A DNA stretch of 64,000 nt, taken from positions 558,001-622,000 of the forward strand of contig NOKP01000007.1 of NCBI GenBank assembly GCA_002682825.1, read 5' to 3'. The notes under the pieces were generated by a model. The model was given only the letters and a program-made list of their open reading frames with translations. It searched no databases and was not told the origin of the DNA. A program made the position numbers and the translations under genes. Origin of the DNA: Neonectria sp. B-13. Lineage: Eukaryota > Ascomycota > Sordariomycetes > Hypocreales > Nectriaceae. Every line of letters begins with the position of its first letter. Position 1 is the first letter of the stretch. This document shows, in pieces, positions 11,899 through 22,700 of the stretch.

Positions 11899-13200
11899 AT
11901 GGCCAAGACCCGGTCGACCAAGGCCGCTCCCGCTGGCTCGAAAGCTATCACAGATTCGAAGTCCGCCTCCTCGAAATTCTCTTTGGCACCTCAGTCTGAG
12001 AGTTCTTCTAAGCTCTTCATCCTCCCATCGAAAGCCACCGCCGACGCTCGAATCGTCACTCTCCCCAATCCCAGACATTCGCGACCCGCCCGGTACCTCG
12101 TCTGCCCTGAGACGGGCATCTATGAATTCACAAAGGTCGCGGCGCCAAAGACAACACCACGAAGTTGGTTGATCGAAACCGCGCCAACATCTACCAAGGT
12201 GGAGACAAAGGCAGAGACGTCCACGGGCCAGGAGCTTTACCTGGCCACAGCAATAGACCCTTTGTTTCTGTTTCTCCCAGCTTTGGCCGAGATAAAGACA
12301 TCCAAGGGATCGGATGAACAAAAGCGCATGTACCTCACAAGCGACGACCACTTTGAAAAACTCCCTGAGGAGTCCTCGCATCTCTCCGAAATATTACGAT
12401 GCCCCAAAACCCGCGCATTGATGGAGAGACGGATGGGAGCAATATGTGATACAGTTGAGGCCGGCGATGAGAGCATGTTCCGACTGAACGACAAAAAGCT
12501 CGTCGGTGTCATCCTTGACAAGGCCAAGAGAATGAGCGCTGGAGGGCTTCCCCCAAGCATGGATGAGAAGTTCGTCAAGAAGGCGCTCGAGGCACCAATT
12601 CTTGTCCAAAAGCGTGAGATGAAGGGTGGTGAACTTGTAGCAGCTGCATCCAACGTCGACTCCCAGGTATCAACTCCTCAAACAGAATCTGCGGAGTCCC
12701 AATCGACCGTCACCTCAGCCGAGACAGCAGAGTCGTCAGAATCACAGCCTTCGACCGTGGCCACGTCCTTTTCGGAGGAGCTAGTCGTAGCCGAAACGAT
12801 TGTTAGTGCAATGGAGGCATCGCCTGAAATTGTTCAACTTCAGAGACTCCGAGTTGCCTTCAACTTCATTTGCTCCAACTACGTCGCGTCGACACTTGCC
12901 GCCCAGCTCCTAGCGTCCCTCGCCAAAGCAGACATGAGCTCGGTTGATTTCTCTCCCTTGGATGAGTATCTCTCAAAGCTTTCGAAGCTGCGCACCGATG
13001 CGCTGGTATCTCGGTCAATGGGCGACTACTCGCGCAAGCATGATCGTGACGAAGAGGAAGACGAGGCTCGAGCTGAGAAGAAGAGGAAGCAAGAAGAGGA
13101 GAAGAAGAAGAAGGCGTCAGAAAGCCGAGGAATCCGAAATCTCAAGAAGGTTAACACAACGGGCATGAAGAAGATGAGCGACTTCTTCAAGAAGAAGTAG
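11899..13200 (+). CDS. RNH202: Ribonuclease H2 subunit B (Rnh202/Ydr279 family)
   Basis: Non-catalytic subunit of the trimeric RNase H2, which removes ribonucleotides from DNA and RNA from RNA:DNA hybrids in the nucleus. The 433-residue single-exon protein has the N-terminal triple-barrel region (LFILPSKATADARIVTL, then ARYLVCPETGIYEFTKV), a central helical part with DPLFLFLPAL, a serine/threonine-rich linker (about residues 255-300) and a basic, lysine-rich tail. The last residues, GMKKMSDFFKKK, fit a PCNA-interacting PIP box of the M-x-x-M-x-x-F-F form, as expected for this subunit. ATG at 11899 was chosen because the family N-terminus (MAKTRS, basic) starts there; an in-frame ATG at 11788 would add 37 residues. 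The stop is 99 bp from the convergent DUO1 stop. Confidence 0.92.
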   Translation: MAKTRSTKAAPAGSKAITDSKSASSKFSLAPQSESSSKLFILPSKATADARIVTLPNPRHSRPARYLVCPETGIYEFTKVAAPKTTPRSWLIETAPTSTKVETKAETSTGQELYLATAIDPLFLFLPALAEIKTSKGSDEQKRMYLTSDDHFEKLPEESSHLSEILRCPKTRALMERRMGAICDTVEAGDESMFRLNDKKLVGVILDKAKRMSAGGLPPSMDEKFVKKALEAPILVQKREMKGGELVAAASNVDSQVSTPQTESAESQSTVTSAETAESSESQPSTVATSFSEELVVAETIVSAMEASPEIVQLQRLRVAFNFICSNYVASTLAAQLLASLAKADMSSVDFSPLDEYLSKLSKLRTDALVSRSMGDYSRKHDRDEEEDEARAEKKRKQEEEKKKKASESRGIRNLKKVNTTGMKKMSDFFKKK

Positions 13201-13299
13201 CCGAAAAGAACGGGCTGTGTATTTTGGGTATATGAGTCATGGAAAGACGTGACGGGGAGAGGGGGCAGTCGGATGAGTTATAGACGCCAACTCCTTGAT

Positions 13300-14074
13300 T
13301 CATGAGGAACCTCGAGGTCGACCTCTCCCAACACCAAGTCCTCTGCCTATTTTGGATGTCCCACGACTGCTGGACGTGCTTCCCTCGGACAAGTAACTGG
13401 AGGCCGTGCTGGTACTACCCCGAGCAGTGGCTCTACCTCTTGCCCGCGTTCCTCTGGCACCGACTCCTCGAGAACCTCGAGAACCTCGAGTGGAAGTCGA
13501 TGGCGTCAATCTCCGCCTCTCCTCCTCTTCTTCCCGGCGGCGACGGAGGTCTTCTCGCCTCTGTTCCTCCTCGGCCGCTTTTCTCTGGGCAGACAGCTGC
13601 TTCTGGATTGCCTCGGCCTCTTGTTCGGCGACGTCCTCGGTTGCGCCCTTCCAGCCAGGATCTAAGATTAATCGCTGGTTGTGCTCGGTCTGGGATAAGA
13701 TCCGGGTCCAGCTGCTGAGAAGAACGGAGGCATTGTTTACGGTTTTAAATACAGTCTGGAAGAGCGGTCAGTACGAAGTAGGGATCTCGGGAGCCCAGGG
13801 GCCGTGGACTGGCGCATACATCCATGTTGCCCCCTGCGCGCTCGAGGGAGGTGATTACGCCCTCGATAGCCACGTTGATACCCCGGACTCCCTCGAGCTC
13901 CTTGCGCAAGGCTGCCTCATGATCGATGGGCTCAGCGGCGCGGTCCTGGGCCGAGGGTGTCTTGGGAGTTCTAGGGGTCTTTGGGGTTCGTGGTCGAGAG
14001 GCTGGTGGGGCATTGTCTCGAATGGGCGAGTCCCAGACGTCAGACTCGGTGAACTGGGTCGTATCATCAGCCAT
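13300..14074 (-). CDS. DUO1: DASH/Dam1 complex subunit Duo1
   Basis: Subunit of the DASH (Dam1) complex that couples kinetochores to spindle microtubules. Exon 1 is 14074-13820 and exon 2 is 13755-13300; the intron 13819-13756 opens GTATGC and ends TTCCAG. Splicing gives 236 residues. Evidence is the N-terminal WDSP motif, the TPKTPRTPKTP proline-directed stretch, the helical core LRKELEGVRGINVAIEGVI and, across the junction, GNMDTVFKTVNNAS-type sequence leading to a WTRILSQTEHNQRLILD core. The C-terminal ~70 residues are rich in R, G and S (RGSRGSRGVGARG) and are likely disordered. TPxK-type sites suggest Cdk phosphorylation (inference). It is convergent with RNH202 and divergent from the gene at 15102, with MCB-like sites between them. 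Confidence 0.88.
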
Positions 14075-15101
14075 GGCGGCGAAGGTCGGCTGCGACTAGG
14101 CTGGTGGACTGGTGAATGGACCGAAGGGGGCCTGGCCGGCAGTGGCCTTGTTTTGGACAATAGAGACACAACGCTTAGGTGCGTCAGAGACTCAGAGTCA
14201 ACAAAGGGCGGCGTATCAGCCGAATGAGCACACGAGCGGAGATTCTATGATATGAGGGAGTGCCGAGCGCCAAGTGACCAGGAGTGACGTTATGCAAGGC
14301 GCGTGGTGGAGGTGGGCAAGTGGGCAGCCATGCAAGTGTGTTTGTTTGTTGTGTTATGCCGACTGCCGCTGCCGGTTGGCGAGTGGTTCTGGTCGTCTTT
14401 GTATGTGTGAAAGCGGGTGGATTAATCGATGAGGGGCAGCGGAGGCAGCATCCACTGAACATGGCGCCCTGTACCGGGCCAGGCCACTTTAGCGGACGCG
14501 CCTCTTTGATTGGGTGCCGTGTGTCGCGAAACGGACGCGCTGCGGCGGGGCCCTGACGCGCTGTGTTGAAGGGGTTTCCAGTGGGTCCCACCCGAAATTT
14601 GACCACAAGAGGGAGAAAATAGGTGGCTGGGGGCCTGTGCGCGGGTGCCCAGTGACGCTCCAGGGTAATCGTCAGGTACTTGGGCATTCCACCACCCGCC
14701 CCAGCCACCAGCCTCCCTCCGCCCCCGTCCGCCTCCTCTGCTCTCAAGTCTTATCAACAACCCCTACTAATCATCATCTCTGCACCTCCCATCACCGAGT
14801 ATTCTCACCAAGAATTCATCGTCGCAATTCTCCCCTCGCCGTCAACGTACATCGCCTCCGTCGCCGCATCGCTTGGTCCTGCACTGCATCTACAGCCCGA
14901 CGACAGCCCTAATCGCGCATTTTTTACCATTCGTCCCGTCGTCACCGCCGCGCCAGCTCTCTTAATCTTGTTGTCACTCTGGCAAAACCGGTGATCTAGC
15001 TTCTCGATCCCCGACGCTGCACCCCTTCACAAAAGGCTTCCGCCCACACGACAGGTTCATCGATCGCTCGACGCAGTGCACCACTGCTCCCTCCATTCAA
15101 G
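14075..15101. other. Divergent intergenic region of DUO1 and the 15102 gene
   Basis: Contains the MCB/SCB cluster listed separately and a C/T-rich leader from about 14690 to 15100. ORFs seen here overlap on both strands and have no domain. Confidence 0.55.
14496..14560. promoter_or_regulatory. Cluster of three ACGCG cores and one CGCGAAA box
   Basis: ACGCG cores are at 14496-14500, 14535-14539 and 14556-14560, with CGCGAAA (SCB-like, also E2F-like) at 14525-14531, all within 65 bp between divergent genes. Such spacing is typical of MBF/SBF-controlled G1/S promoters. Function is inferred, not shown. Confidence 0.55.
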
Positions 15102-16423
15102 ATGGCCGCCGCCTTCGATGGCTCAATCACGCCGCCGCCGCCGACCGGCATCCGCACGCCGCCAACTCCCCGTCTCGGCTACCACGACAACTGGGAGCCA
15201 TTCACCCCTCGCAAGTCAGCTCGCATTTCATCCCAGCGCGCTTCCACTCGCACACCTTCCCCCAGCTCTTCACATCGTCAACAGCCCCGATCGCCGCGCA
15301 CTGTGAAGAAATTCATTAAACACAACAACGCATCCATCGCCTCCCCGATGCACTCGCCGCAGAAGAAGCGCCAGCCAGCTCTCGATTCCGTTCGTCGCGC
15401 TTCCAGTTCCATGATGGCTGAAGGCACTCATGCTGCTACCGAGGGTTTACCTGCTCAGCGTCCCGCCAACTTGAGCGTCACTCGTGCTGCCGGAATGCTT
15501 CCTACCCCATCCAAGACGCCCCAGAAGCCTCCTAATGAGAAGACCGCCGCAAACATTAAGTCTTTTGCACGCAACCTCTTCCCTTCTGAAGCCGAAGCGA
15601 TGCCAAGCCCCAAGAAGAGACGTGCCAAGAAGTACACTGGAATTTCGATGGAGAGCTTCACTGCCGAGGAGGTCGAGGAACCCATTGAGATCTTCACCGA
15701 CTCTCAAGACCGAGTCCCCTCCAAGGATCAGAGCCAGTCCAACCCTTTCTTTGGAGACGTCGCCGCACCTGCTGAGCCTACCAAGCGCCGGAGCAAGCGC
15801 AAGCATGTCAACATTCCTGGTGAGGGCGTCCAGACTATCGATGAGGCCTCTCGTCGTGAGGACGGGATGGTCTACGTATTGTAAGTTTATTCTTCAATCT
15901 CAACTCAGTTTGCATCGTAACTAACTTCATCTTCAGCCGTGGAAAGAAATTCTTCCGGAAGTTCACTGATAACGACAACGAGGACTTGGAGGAGCTGGAG
16001 GACGATGAAGCCGATGATGAGGCACGTCTTGCTCGACCTCTCACTCGCTCGTCTATCAAGCCCCGTCTCCTGTTTCAGACTGAAAAGACGGAAGCCATGA
16101 TTGAAGAGGAAGAGGCCGCTACCGATGTTGAGGATCACATCGTCGATGAACCGGTTGAGGAACCTCAGACTCCCGCCAAGCCCCGTCACGAGCGTGCAAG
16201 CACCCCCGAGGCGCCCAAGTTTGCTCCCGTATCACCCCCTGATACCAGGCGAACCACGAGGTCTGCCAACAAGCTGGCAGAGCAATCAACTCCAGTCAAG
16301 CCCACCGGCCGGAAAAGCCCCTTTGATGCATGGCGCCGAACGAAGGAGCACAAGGCCGCATCAGCACCAAAGCGACAAGGCGAGAGTCTCACTCCCGCCC
16401 ACGCCAAGCGCACCCGCATTTGA
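15102..16423 (+). CDS. Unrecognised nuclear-type protein rich in S/T-P sites
   Basis: Exon 1 is 15102-15880 and exon 2 is 15937-16423; the intron opens GTAAGT and ends CTTCAG, and its junction restores MVYVFRGKKFFRKF. The product is 421 residues. I cannot assign a family. Visible features are many proline-directed sites (TPPPP, RTPPTPR, FTPRKS, LPTPSKTPQK, SPKKRR), several with a following K or R as in Cdk targets, and basic clusters SPKKRRAKK and KRRSKRK that suit nuclear import. There is a conserved-looking hydrophobic/basic motif NIKSFARNLFP, an acidic segment (residues about 270-285) and a basic C-terminus KRQGESLTPAHAKRTRI. The promoter has three ACGCG cores plus CGCGAAA. Together these suggest a cell-cycle-regulated Cdk substrate. 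A Whi5/Nrm1-like repressor is one speculative possibility, but I see no diagnostic motif. Confidence 0.8.
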
Positions 16424-17225
16424 GCTGTCTGATTTTCTTTGAATACTTGAAGCGAGTGGCTCTTTTACGGTTCTCTTAATTGTCTTGGTTGCATTATGAC
16501 CTCAGATGTGGTGTCAGCACAGCAAGTCTGTGAACTGCAGCTGGGTCTCGCTAACCGGCTTTGAATTCAATTCTCGATATCGATTTGTTTTTTTCCCTTT
16601 GGCCCCGGAAACGAAAACTAAGAAAGGATTTGGTTTTATGGCGTTGAATGGAAACTGTATAGGTCTGAATAGCAGACTGGCTTTTGCGTGGACGGACAGA
16701 GTGAGAGGTAGGATGATCGATGAACGGACCGGAACTGGATGGACCGGAAATGGATTGATGGACAAATGGATTGATGGATGGATACCTTAACGGTCAATGG
16801 ATGGCAAGTATGCCATTAGAGCAAGTTTATGAGTTCTCATGTGTTTAGGTAGTCTGAATTACGGATGTTGCAAATCCATCCACCAATTACCAAATACCTA
16901 CCTACAAATGCCTGTTGATCAGTCAATTGGAGGCTTTGCTGAGCCCAGTCCGTGACGTGCTTGCGCTTAGCGCAGTCCGGTTCTCGTTGCCCCACGCGTG
17001 CCCCTCACCTACGATTTCGGCCCCGCGACCTGACATCCCGAACCCGACTGCGCCGGCGATTTATCGTTTGACAGCCCAACGTTGCCTCTCCCAAAGTTTT
17101 AAGCTCTCTTCCCAGGAATCTACCGTGTTTCTTGTCAGCCACATCTAGACTCTCTTCGTCTCCCTCGCCCTCGACCTTGGTCCCTGTCGCTCGTTCTCCT
17201 ACCCTAAACTCGAGCCCTTGCCACG
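16424..17225. other. Intergenic, no recognisable gene
   Basis: 3' region of the 15102 gene and promoter of the SurE-TTL gene. It holds imperfect ATGGA/GATGGA repeats around 16730-16805. A single ACGCGT at 16994 is within chance expectation. Confidence 0.55.
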
Positions 17226-19754
17226 ATGCATATCCTCGTCACCAACGACGATGGGCCGCCGTCGCCTCACTCCTCACCCTACGTCCATTGTCTCATTGAG
17301 AAGCTTCAGAAGGCCGGCCACGTCGTGTCTGTCTGCCTCCCCCATACGCAGCGCTCATGGATCGGCAAGGCGCACATGATCGGCCAGACTCTGAAGCCGC
17401 TGTACTATCGACCGTCCGCCAACATACACGGTGAGGACTCCGAGGGCACGACTCACCACCGGCCTTCGCCCTCGGGAGATGTTGAGGAATGGATCCTCAT
17501 CGACGGAACCCCGGCCTCCTGTGTGCAGATTGGTCTTCACCACTTCTTCCAGGAGCGCGGACCTATCGACCTCGTTGTTAGCGGTCCCAACTATGGCCGA
17601 AACACCACCGCTGTGTTCGCCCTTAGCTCGGGAACATTGGGTGCCGCATTGGAGGCTGCTGTGTGCCAGCACAAGTCTATCGCCCTGAGCTTCGCATTCT
17701 TCTCCCGAAACCATGATCCCGTCATCATCGAGGCCGCCTGCCGACATAGCGTGAAAGTCGTCGAGGCGCTCTACAAACAATGGCCGACGGACGGCAGCGC
17801 CGATCTCTACAGCGTCAATGTCCCACTCGTGGAAGGCATAGAGAGCCACAAGACGATTTGGACGAACGTGTTGCAGAATTACTGGCGGGAAGGCGGCTGT
17901 TTCCAGGAGATTGAAGGCGAATCTGGGGACGAGAATGAAGAGGAGGAGAGGATACGGGAGGGCCTAGATGGTGAGGTGGTTGACGGAGGCAAACTAGAAG
18001 ATGCGAGAAAGGGACATGTTCACAAGCACTTCAAGTGGGCGCCCAAGTTCACCGACGTTTACAAGAGCGTGGAGGAGTCCAAACCCGGCAACGACGGATG
18101 GACCGTCAAGGAAGGACTCACAAGGTCAGTTGTTCTCAAAAGGCACCGAGTCGTTTACTAACTCTTCTGCAGCGTTACTCCCTTGAAGGCAAACTTTATG
18201 CATGGTCCTGGCGAGTTTGATCAGAAGGAGCTAGAACTGTGAGTGTATTTCCCAAAGTCGCCAGCGTCGATTTTGTTGGGTTATTTCGGGCTTGGTTATA
18301 AGTGTCAAGGCATGAATTTATTGCCTGTATTCTATGCAGAGAGCATTTCTCCAAAATAGATCTCTTTCTTACTATGGTCTCACAGTCCAGGTCAGTCAGT
18401 GGAGGCAAACGGCTCCGGGAAGGAAGTTGAGATTCCCCTGCGGCTCAAGGGAGATGTAGCTGGAAAAGCCCCTATCCAAGCCATCGTATCTTACGAAGAC
18501 GCCTATGTCCAACCCTTGATTATCGCCGCAATGAGTTCACTCTTCCCGGAGAAACTTTTCAACGTCATCACCGAGTTGCCAGCGTCTGATGACGGAAACG
18601 TCGTCTCGCGAACGTTCCCCTCCTCGGACACGAAGGTGCTGCAGATCACTGCATACGAGTCTATCGATTTTGAGTATGCAGCTAGCCACGAGAAGACCTC
18701 GCTCATCAACAGCTACATGATTCGGAAAGCTCTGATTCGAAAGCACTATCTCTCGACAACCATCGACCACTGGGTGGCAAAGAACTCCTCATCCATTCTC
18801 AAGGAACATGTCAAGCGTAGTGAAGCTTTCGAGGTTGACTATGCCGAGTTCCTTGATGATGCCTTGGTTGAAGCCTTTGATCTCCGGGAGAGCCTGGACC
18901 GCAACGAGGCTCTATCCGATGACGAGTCGGCTGGAAAGGAGTGGTGGATCTTGAAGCCTGGCATGAGTGACCGAGGACAAGGCATCCGACTATTCAGCTC
19001 GATGGACGAACTCCAGGCCATATTTGACGGCTGGGAGGAGGATCGTCCTGACAGTGATGACGAGGATGAGGAGGACACAGGTGGCGAGATTAGGAAGGCC
19101 GATGACGAGGATGGGGACTATATCACGACTTCACACCTTCGACACTTTGTTGCCCAGCCGTATATTCACCCACCTCTTCTCCTGGGGGGCGACAACCGCA
19201 AGTTTCACATCCGAACCTACGTCCTCTGCACAGGCAGTCTCAATGTCTGGGTTTACAAGCACATGCTCGCGCTATTCGCCGGAAAGCCGTACGCTGCACC
19301 GGCCGACGCCCCTGATGACATCGAGGCCTTCCTCACCAACACCTGTTTGCAGGGTTCACCGAACGAAAACACGGTACGTCGCTTCTGGGACCTGCCCCTC
19401 CCGGAAGCCACGCGAGACGACATCTTCAGCCAAATCTGCGAGCTCACCGGTGAGGTCTTTGAGGCCGCGGCCAAGGCCATGCCCATCCACTTCCAGACGA
19501 TGCCCAACGCGTTCGAGGTGTTTGGGCTGGATTTCCTCGTCGATGCGAAGGGGGCTGCGTGGCTGCTCGAGGTGAATGCGTTCCCGGACTTCAAGCAAAC
19601 GGGAGGGGACCTGAAGGAGATTGTGGCAGGTTTCTGGAAGGGGGTTCTAAGGCACGGGGTTGCGCCGTTCTTTGGCATCGACGGGAGCTTGCTGAAGGAT
19701 CAGGAGGGTGCAGAGGACATGGTTTCTGTCAGGAGAGTTGATCTGGGTAGATGA
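17226..19754 (+). CDS. PBY1: SurE-like nucleotidase plus tubulin-tyrosine-ligase-like fusion (Pby1 type)
   Basis: Exons 17226-18124, 18173-18238 and 18386-19754 give 777 residues. The N-terminal half is a SurE domain: MHILVTNDDG (metal-binding DD at residues 8-9), LIDGTPASCVQIG and VSGPNYGRNTTAVFALSSGT. The C-terminal half (from about residue 325) is a TTL/ATP-grasp domain: AIVSYEDAYVQPLI, WWILKPGMSDRGQGI (nucleotide-binding loop), FHIRTYVLC and a late FLVDAKGAAWLLEVNAFPD with metal-ligand E and N. Yeast Pby1 has this same arrangement, and its TTL-like part binds the Dcp2 decapping enzyme in P-bodies. By homology the role here is mRNA decapping rather than tubulin modification (inference). 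Intron 1 (18125-18172) opens GTCAGT. Intron 2 is 147 nt, longer than most here. An acidic linker (about residues 230-260) separates the domains. Confidence 0.88.
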
Positions 19755-22700
19755 TAGAGATTTGTTACAAGTGCTTGGGGAGTATCATGGCTGGCAAAAA
19801 GGAGAGACTAGACTACAGGGTGGCAGGTTGGTTTACACCAGGATGTTGTTTATGGTGGTTTGGTCGAGTATGTCAAAAGTTAACTGTTTGCATCGAGGGA
19901 TCGACCATAGCAACGAGGTTCCCACGGTCGTATGACACGCAGCGACGAAAGTGACCATGATGTCGATATTGTCGCGTGGATCCCAACCCCCCACGACAAC
20001 CTGTTGCATAGCCCACCTCATTTCCCAGGAGCGTGTCTGACACCCATCATTTCCAAAACGCTTACCCTACGTGCTAAACTATGCCCCGGAGGTGTATTTA
20101 CACTTCCGTCATTGCCAGTGCACGGAGCAGAGCTTGAAGCACCCCTGATCCGATATCGCGGGGCCACACCGAAATTTGACGGATGACTTACCGCCGTAAG
20201 GTGTTAATGGCTTCGCTTCATTGACAAGTATCGCAGATTGGTGTCTCCGGGGTACCAGCACAGCCACGCTGGAGCCCGGGACGCGAGTGGAGAAGTCGAA
20301 GGAGGGGGGAAATATGCGCGAGGACTTGTAACGGAAGGTCGGGGCCGGTTGGCTAACTGCCTGTGATACTTGGGCGAAATGCGGGCTCCGGAGTGAAAAG
20401 AGGGGTTTTTGGTGGTGATGTTTGTGTTGTGTTGTCAACGAGGCAGTGCTGCCGGAGTGTGGTGGATATCCTATACATGATGCCTGACGGTGTTTGTTTG
20501 GCAACCGGCGTTGTCAAATTTCTCAAATCTCCGATCAATGTCACGTCTCGGAGACTGAGCGAGCAGGCGAGCGTGGTGTTTGCATGTGGTAGACGTAGGA
20601 GCTATGCCGGCATCTCTATTGGCAACACTGGTTGCTTGTTTCGGTGGCTTGATCTTGGCACTCGTAATGGCCGTGGTCTGCTTCTTGGGACGACATATAC
20701 GAATGACCTGAGGCTTGGCTATTTCTTGGCAGAGCAGATCAGTGACACTTTCCGTTGACCTAGTATGCCACCTCGAGTTTTTATGAACAAGCGTGTTGGA
20801 GTTTTCAAGTAGCGTTACTGTATCGAAGCGCCTTGGGCACTATCCAAGCGGGTGAGCGGATTTCTCTATTCGCGCTGCCTAAAATGTATATTGCCAGTTG
20901 TAGCGGCGAGGCTCCGGAGAGATGGAGCCAATTGTTGTCCAATGCAACGCGGTGTCTTGTCAGCCTTGCCACTAGGTAGACGGTAGACCTCTGAATTCTC
21001 GATGTAACCACCATTCCCACAAGCCTTCTCACTAGGTAGACTACACTTTTCGAGACTCAACGCAACCATCCACAAGAAACATCCTACAATCGATATGGGC
21101 CTGACATACCGCGCCGCAAATGTGACTGAGCCCCTGCGGCCGCATTGTAGCGTCGACGGCCTGAAGACACTGGGTAAGATTGTGCACCGCCATCGTCACG
21201 ATACCACTTATATCGAACTACCGACGTAGCCTGACAATGCTTGCTCAGCCAAAAGACGTTACATATCGTCTTTTACAGCCCCAAAGACGGATCATTTTCT
21301 CAGAAAGCCCTCACTGAATACCGGAAGCTCATCATCCCCGCGGTGGCTCAGAGGCTTCATCATGGTGTGAGACTTTGTCTTCCCTGTGAGAGATGAGATA
21401 CCAGCCCCGCGGGGAGTTGACCCGGATGGGTGGACTCTGTCAACATCGATAGCTCCAGGAGATGAGGGAGTGTTGATAGCTTAGGCAGGTCTTAAGCTCC
21501 TGGTCTGCCATGTCACTAGAGCTCCTTCCGCCGTTTGCGTCATTGGAGTTGTGGCTTGGAAGGAGTCCGGCTCATTACCGATTGCGATGGCTGGCTGGTG
21601 TTGTTCCAAGTATGAAGCATGGAGAGGACAGGACAGCACCTGTTTCTCAAAGGCCTTCGCCCCGGCCGCGCAAGATGCTCATGGTGGCTTAGACGTGCCC
21701 CCCCGTCTCACATCACTCTTCAAGGCTTGGCACAGGACCCATGACCTATGACCTTGTGCCCAGCGAAGAGAGGCGAAAAAGAAGCATCAACTCTACAGGA
21801 TGAAGATGGGGATACCTGGGCTCGGAGAGGGTAAGTATGAGCGTGGCGATTGGATAGACCTTCGGACGCGGCGGCGGTAAATGGGTTTCCGAGAGCACTG
21901 CCCTCTGGGTCGATCCAGGAAGCTAGCTTGGCAAAAGCTTGTTGGCATACGGCCACAACCTGGGCCCCAATCTTGGCATGGCATGCACCTACGAGGTTTT
22001 GTATCTGCGAGTTGGGGTTAAGGAGGAGATGGCTTCAGTCCGGCAGTCGAGGAGTGGGGAACACTAGTTGGCATCTTGGCGTTTGGATGGCTGGTTAGGC
22101 TTCTTGGCTGTGGATTCGACTCTTGATGTCGAGAGACTTTCGGAGAGGCTTTGCTTGCTAGCTGGTTGCATTCTTGACGAAACAACTGTTAGGTGGTTCC
22201 GGACTCAAAACGGGAGTGATACAGGGGTCCGAAGTCTATCGATCATGAGTTGGTGATTCTCAGGCGATCAACATGCAGCTACTTTCTTGTTCAAGAAGGA
22301 GGTTTCATCACGTCTCCGAAACGTGCATTGCTTCTTCCGGCATGCATCAGATACGTCAGATCTTTAGGAGCAAAAAGCTCACCATATGCCATCTGTGAGC
22401 GCGGTGAAGGCTTCCGATGCTTGCTCATCACGGAGCCCCACTAATTGAACGGCGTCGATTCGCTGTTAGTCAACGACCTTCTGGATCGGATTGAGGCTGA
22501 GCACGCTGTGCATCCCCAAACGGGATTAGTTGGACGAGTCGAAAGGTCGACAATTGGTCTTTTGTGGCCACTGCAGGCTCACCGTCGTAGAGGCAATCAG
22601 ACATCGGGCGTGAAACCCCGCAAGTAGCCGGCCGTCTGTGAAGCAAACCATCCGGGCCGGGGCCTTTTGCAAGGGGACCGAAACCTGGTCCTGTTGGTGA

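Noticed and set aside
8775..13168. Long opposite-strand ORFs over MCM10 and RNH202 (for example 8775-9353 +, 11860-12381 -)
   Set aside because: Antisense shadows of well-supported genes with no domain of their own.
14184..14747. 187-codon minus-strand ORF above DUO1
   Set aside because: Proline/threonine-rich, overlapped by ORFs in other frames, no domain, and it covers the MCB cluster, so it looks like promoter DNA.
16994..16999. ACGCGT upstream of the SurE-TTL gene as another MCB promoter
   Set aside because: A single palindrome is within chance expectation and has no companion cores.
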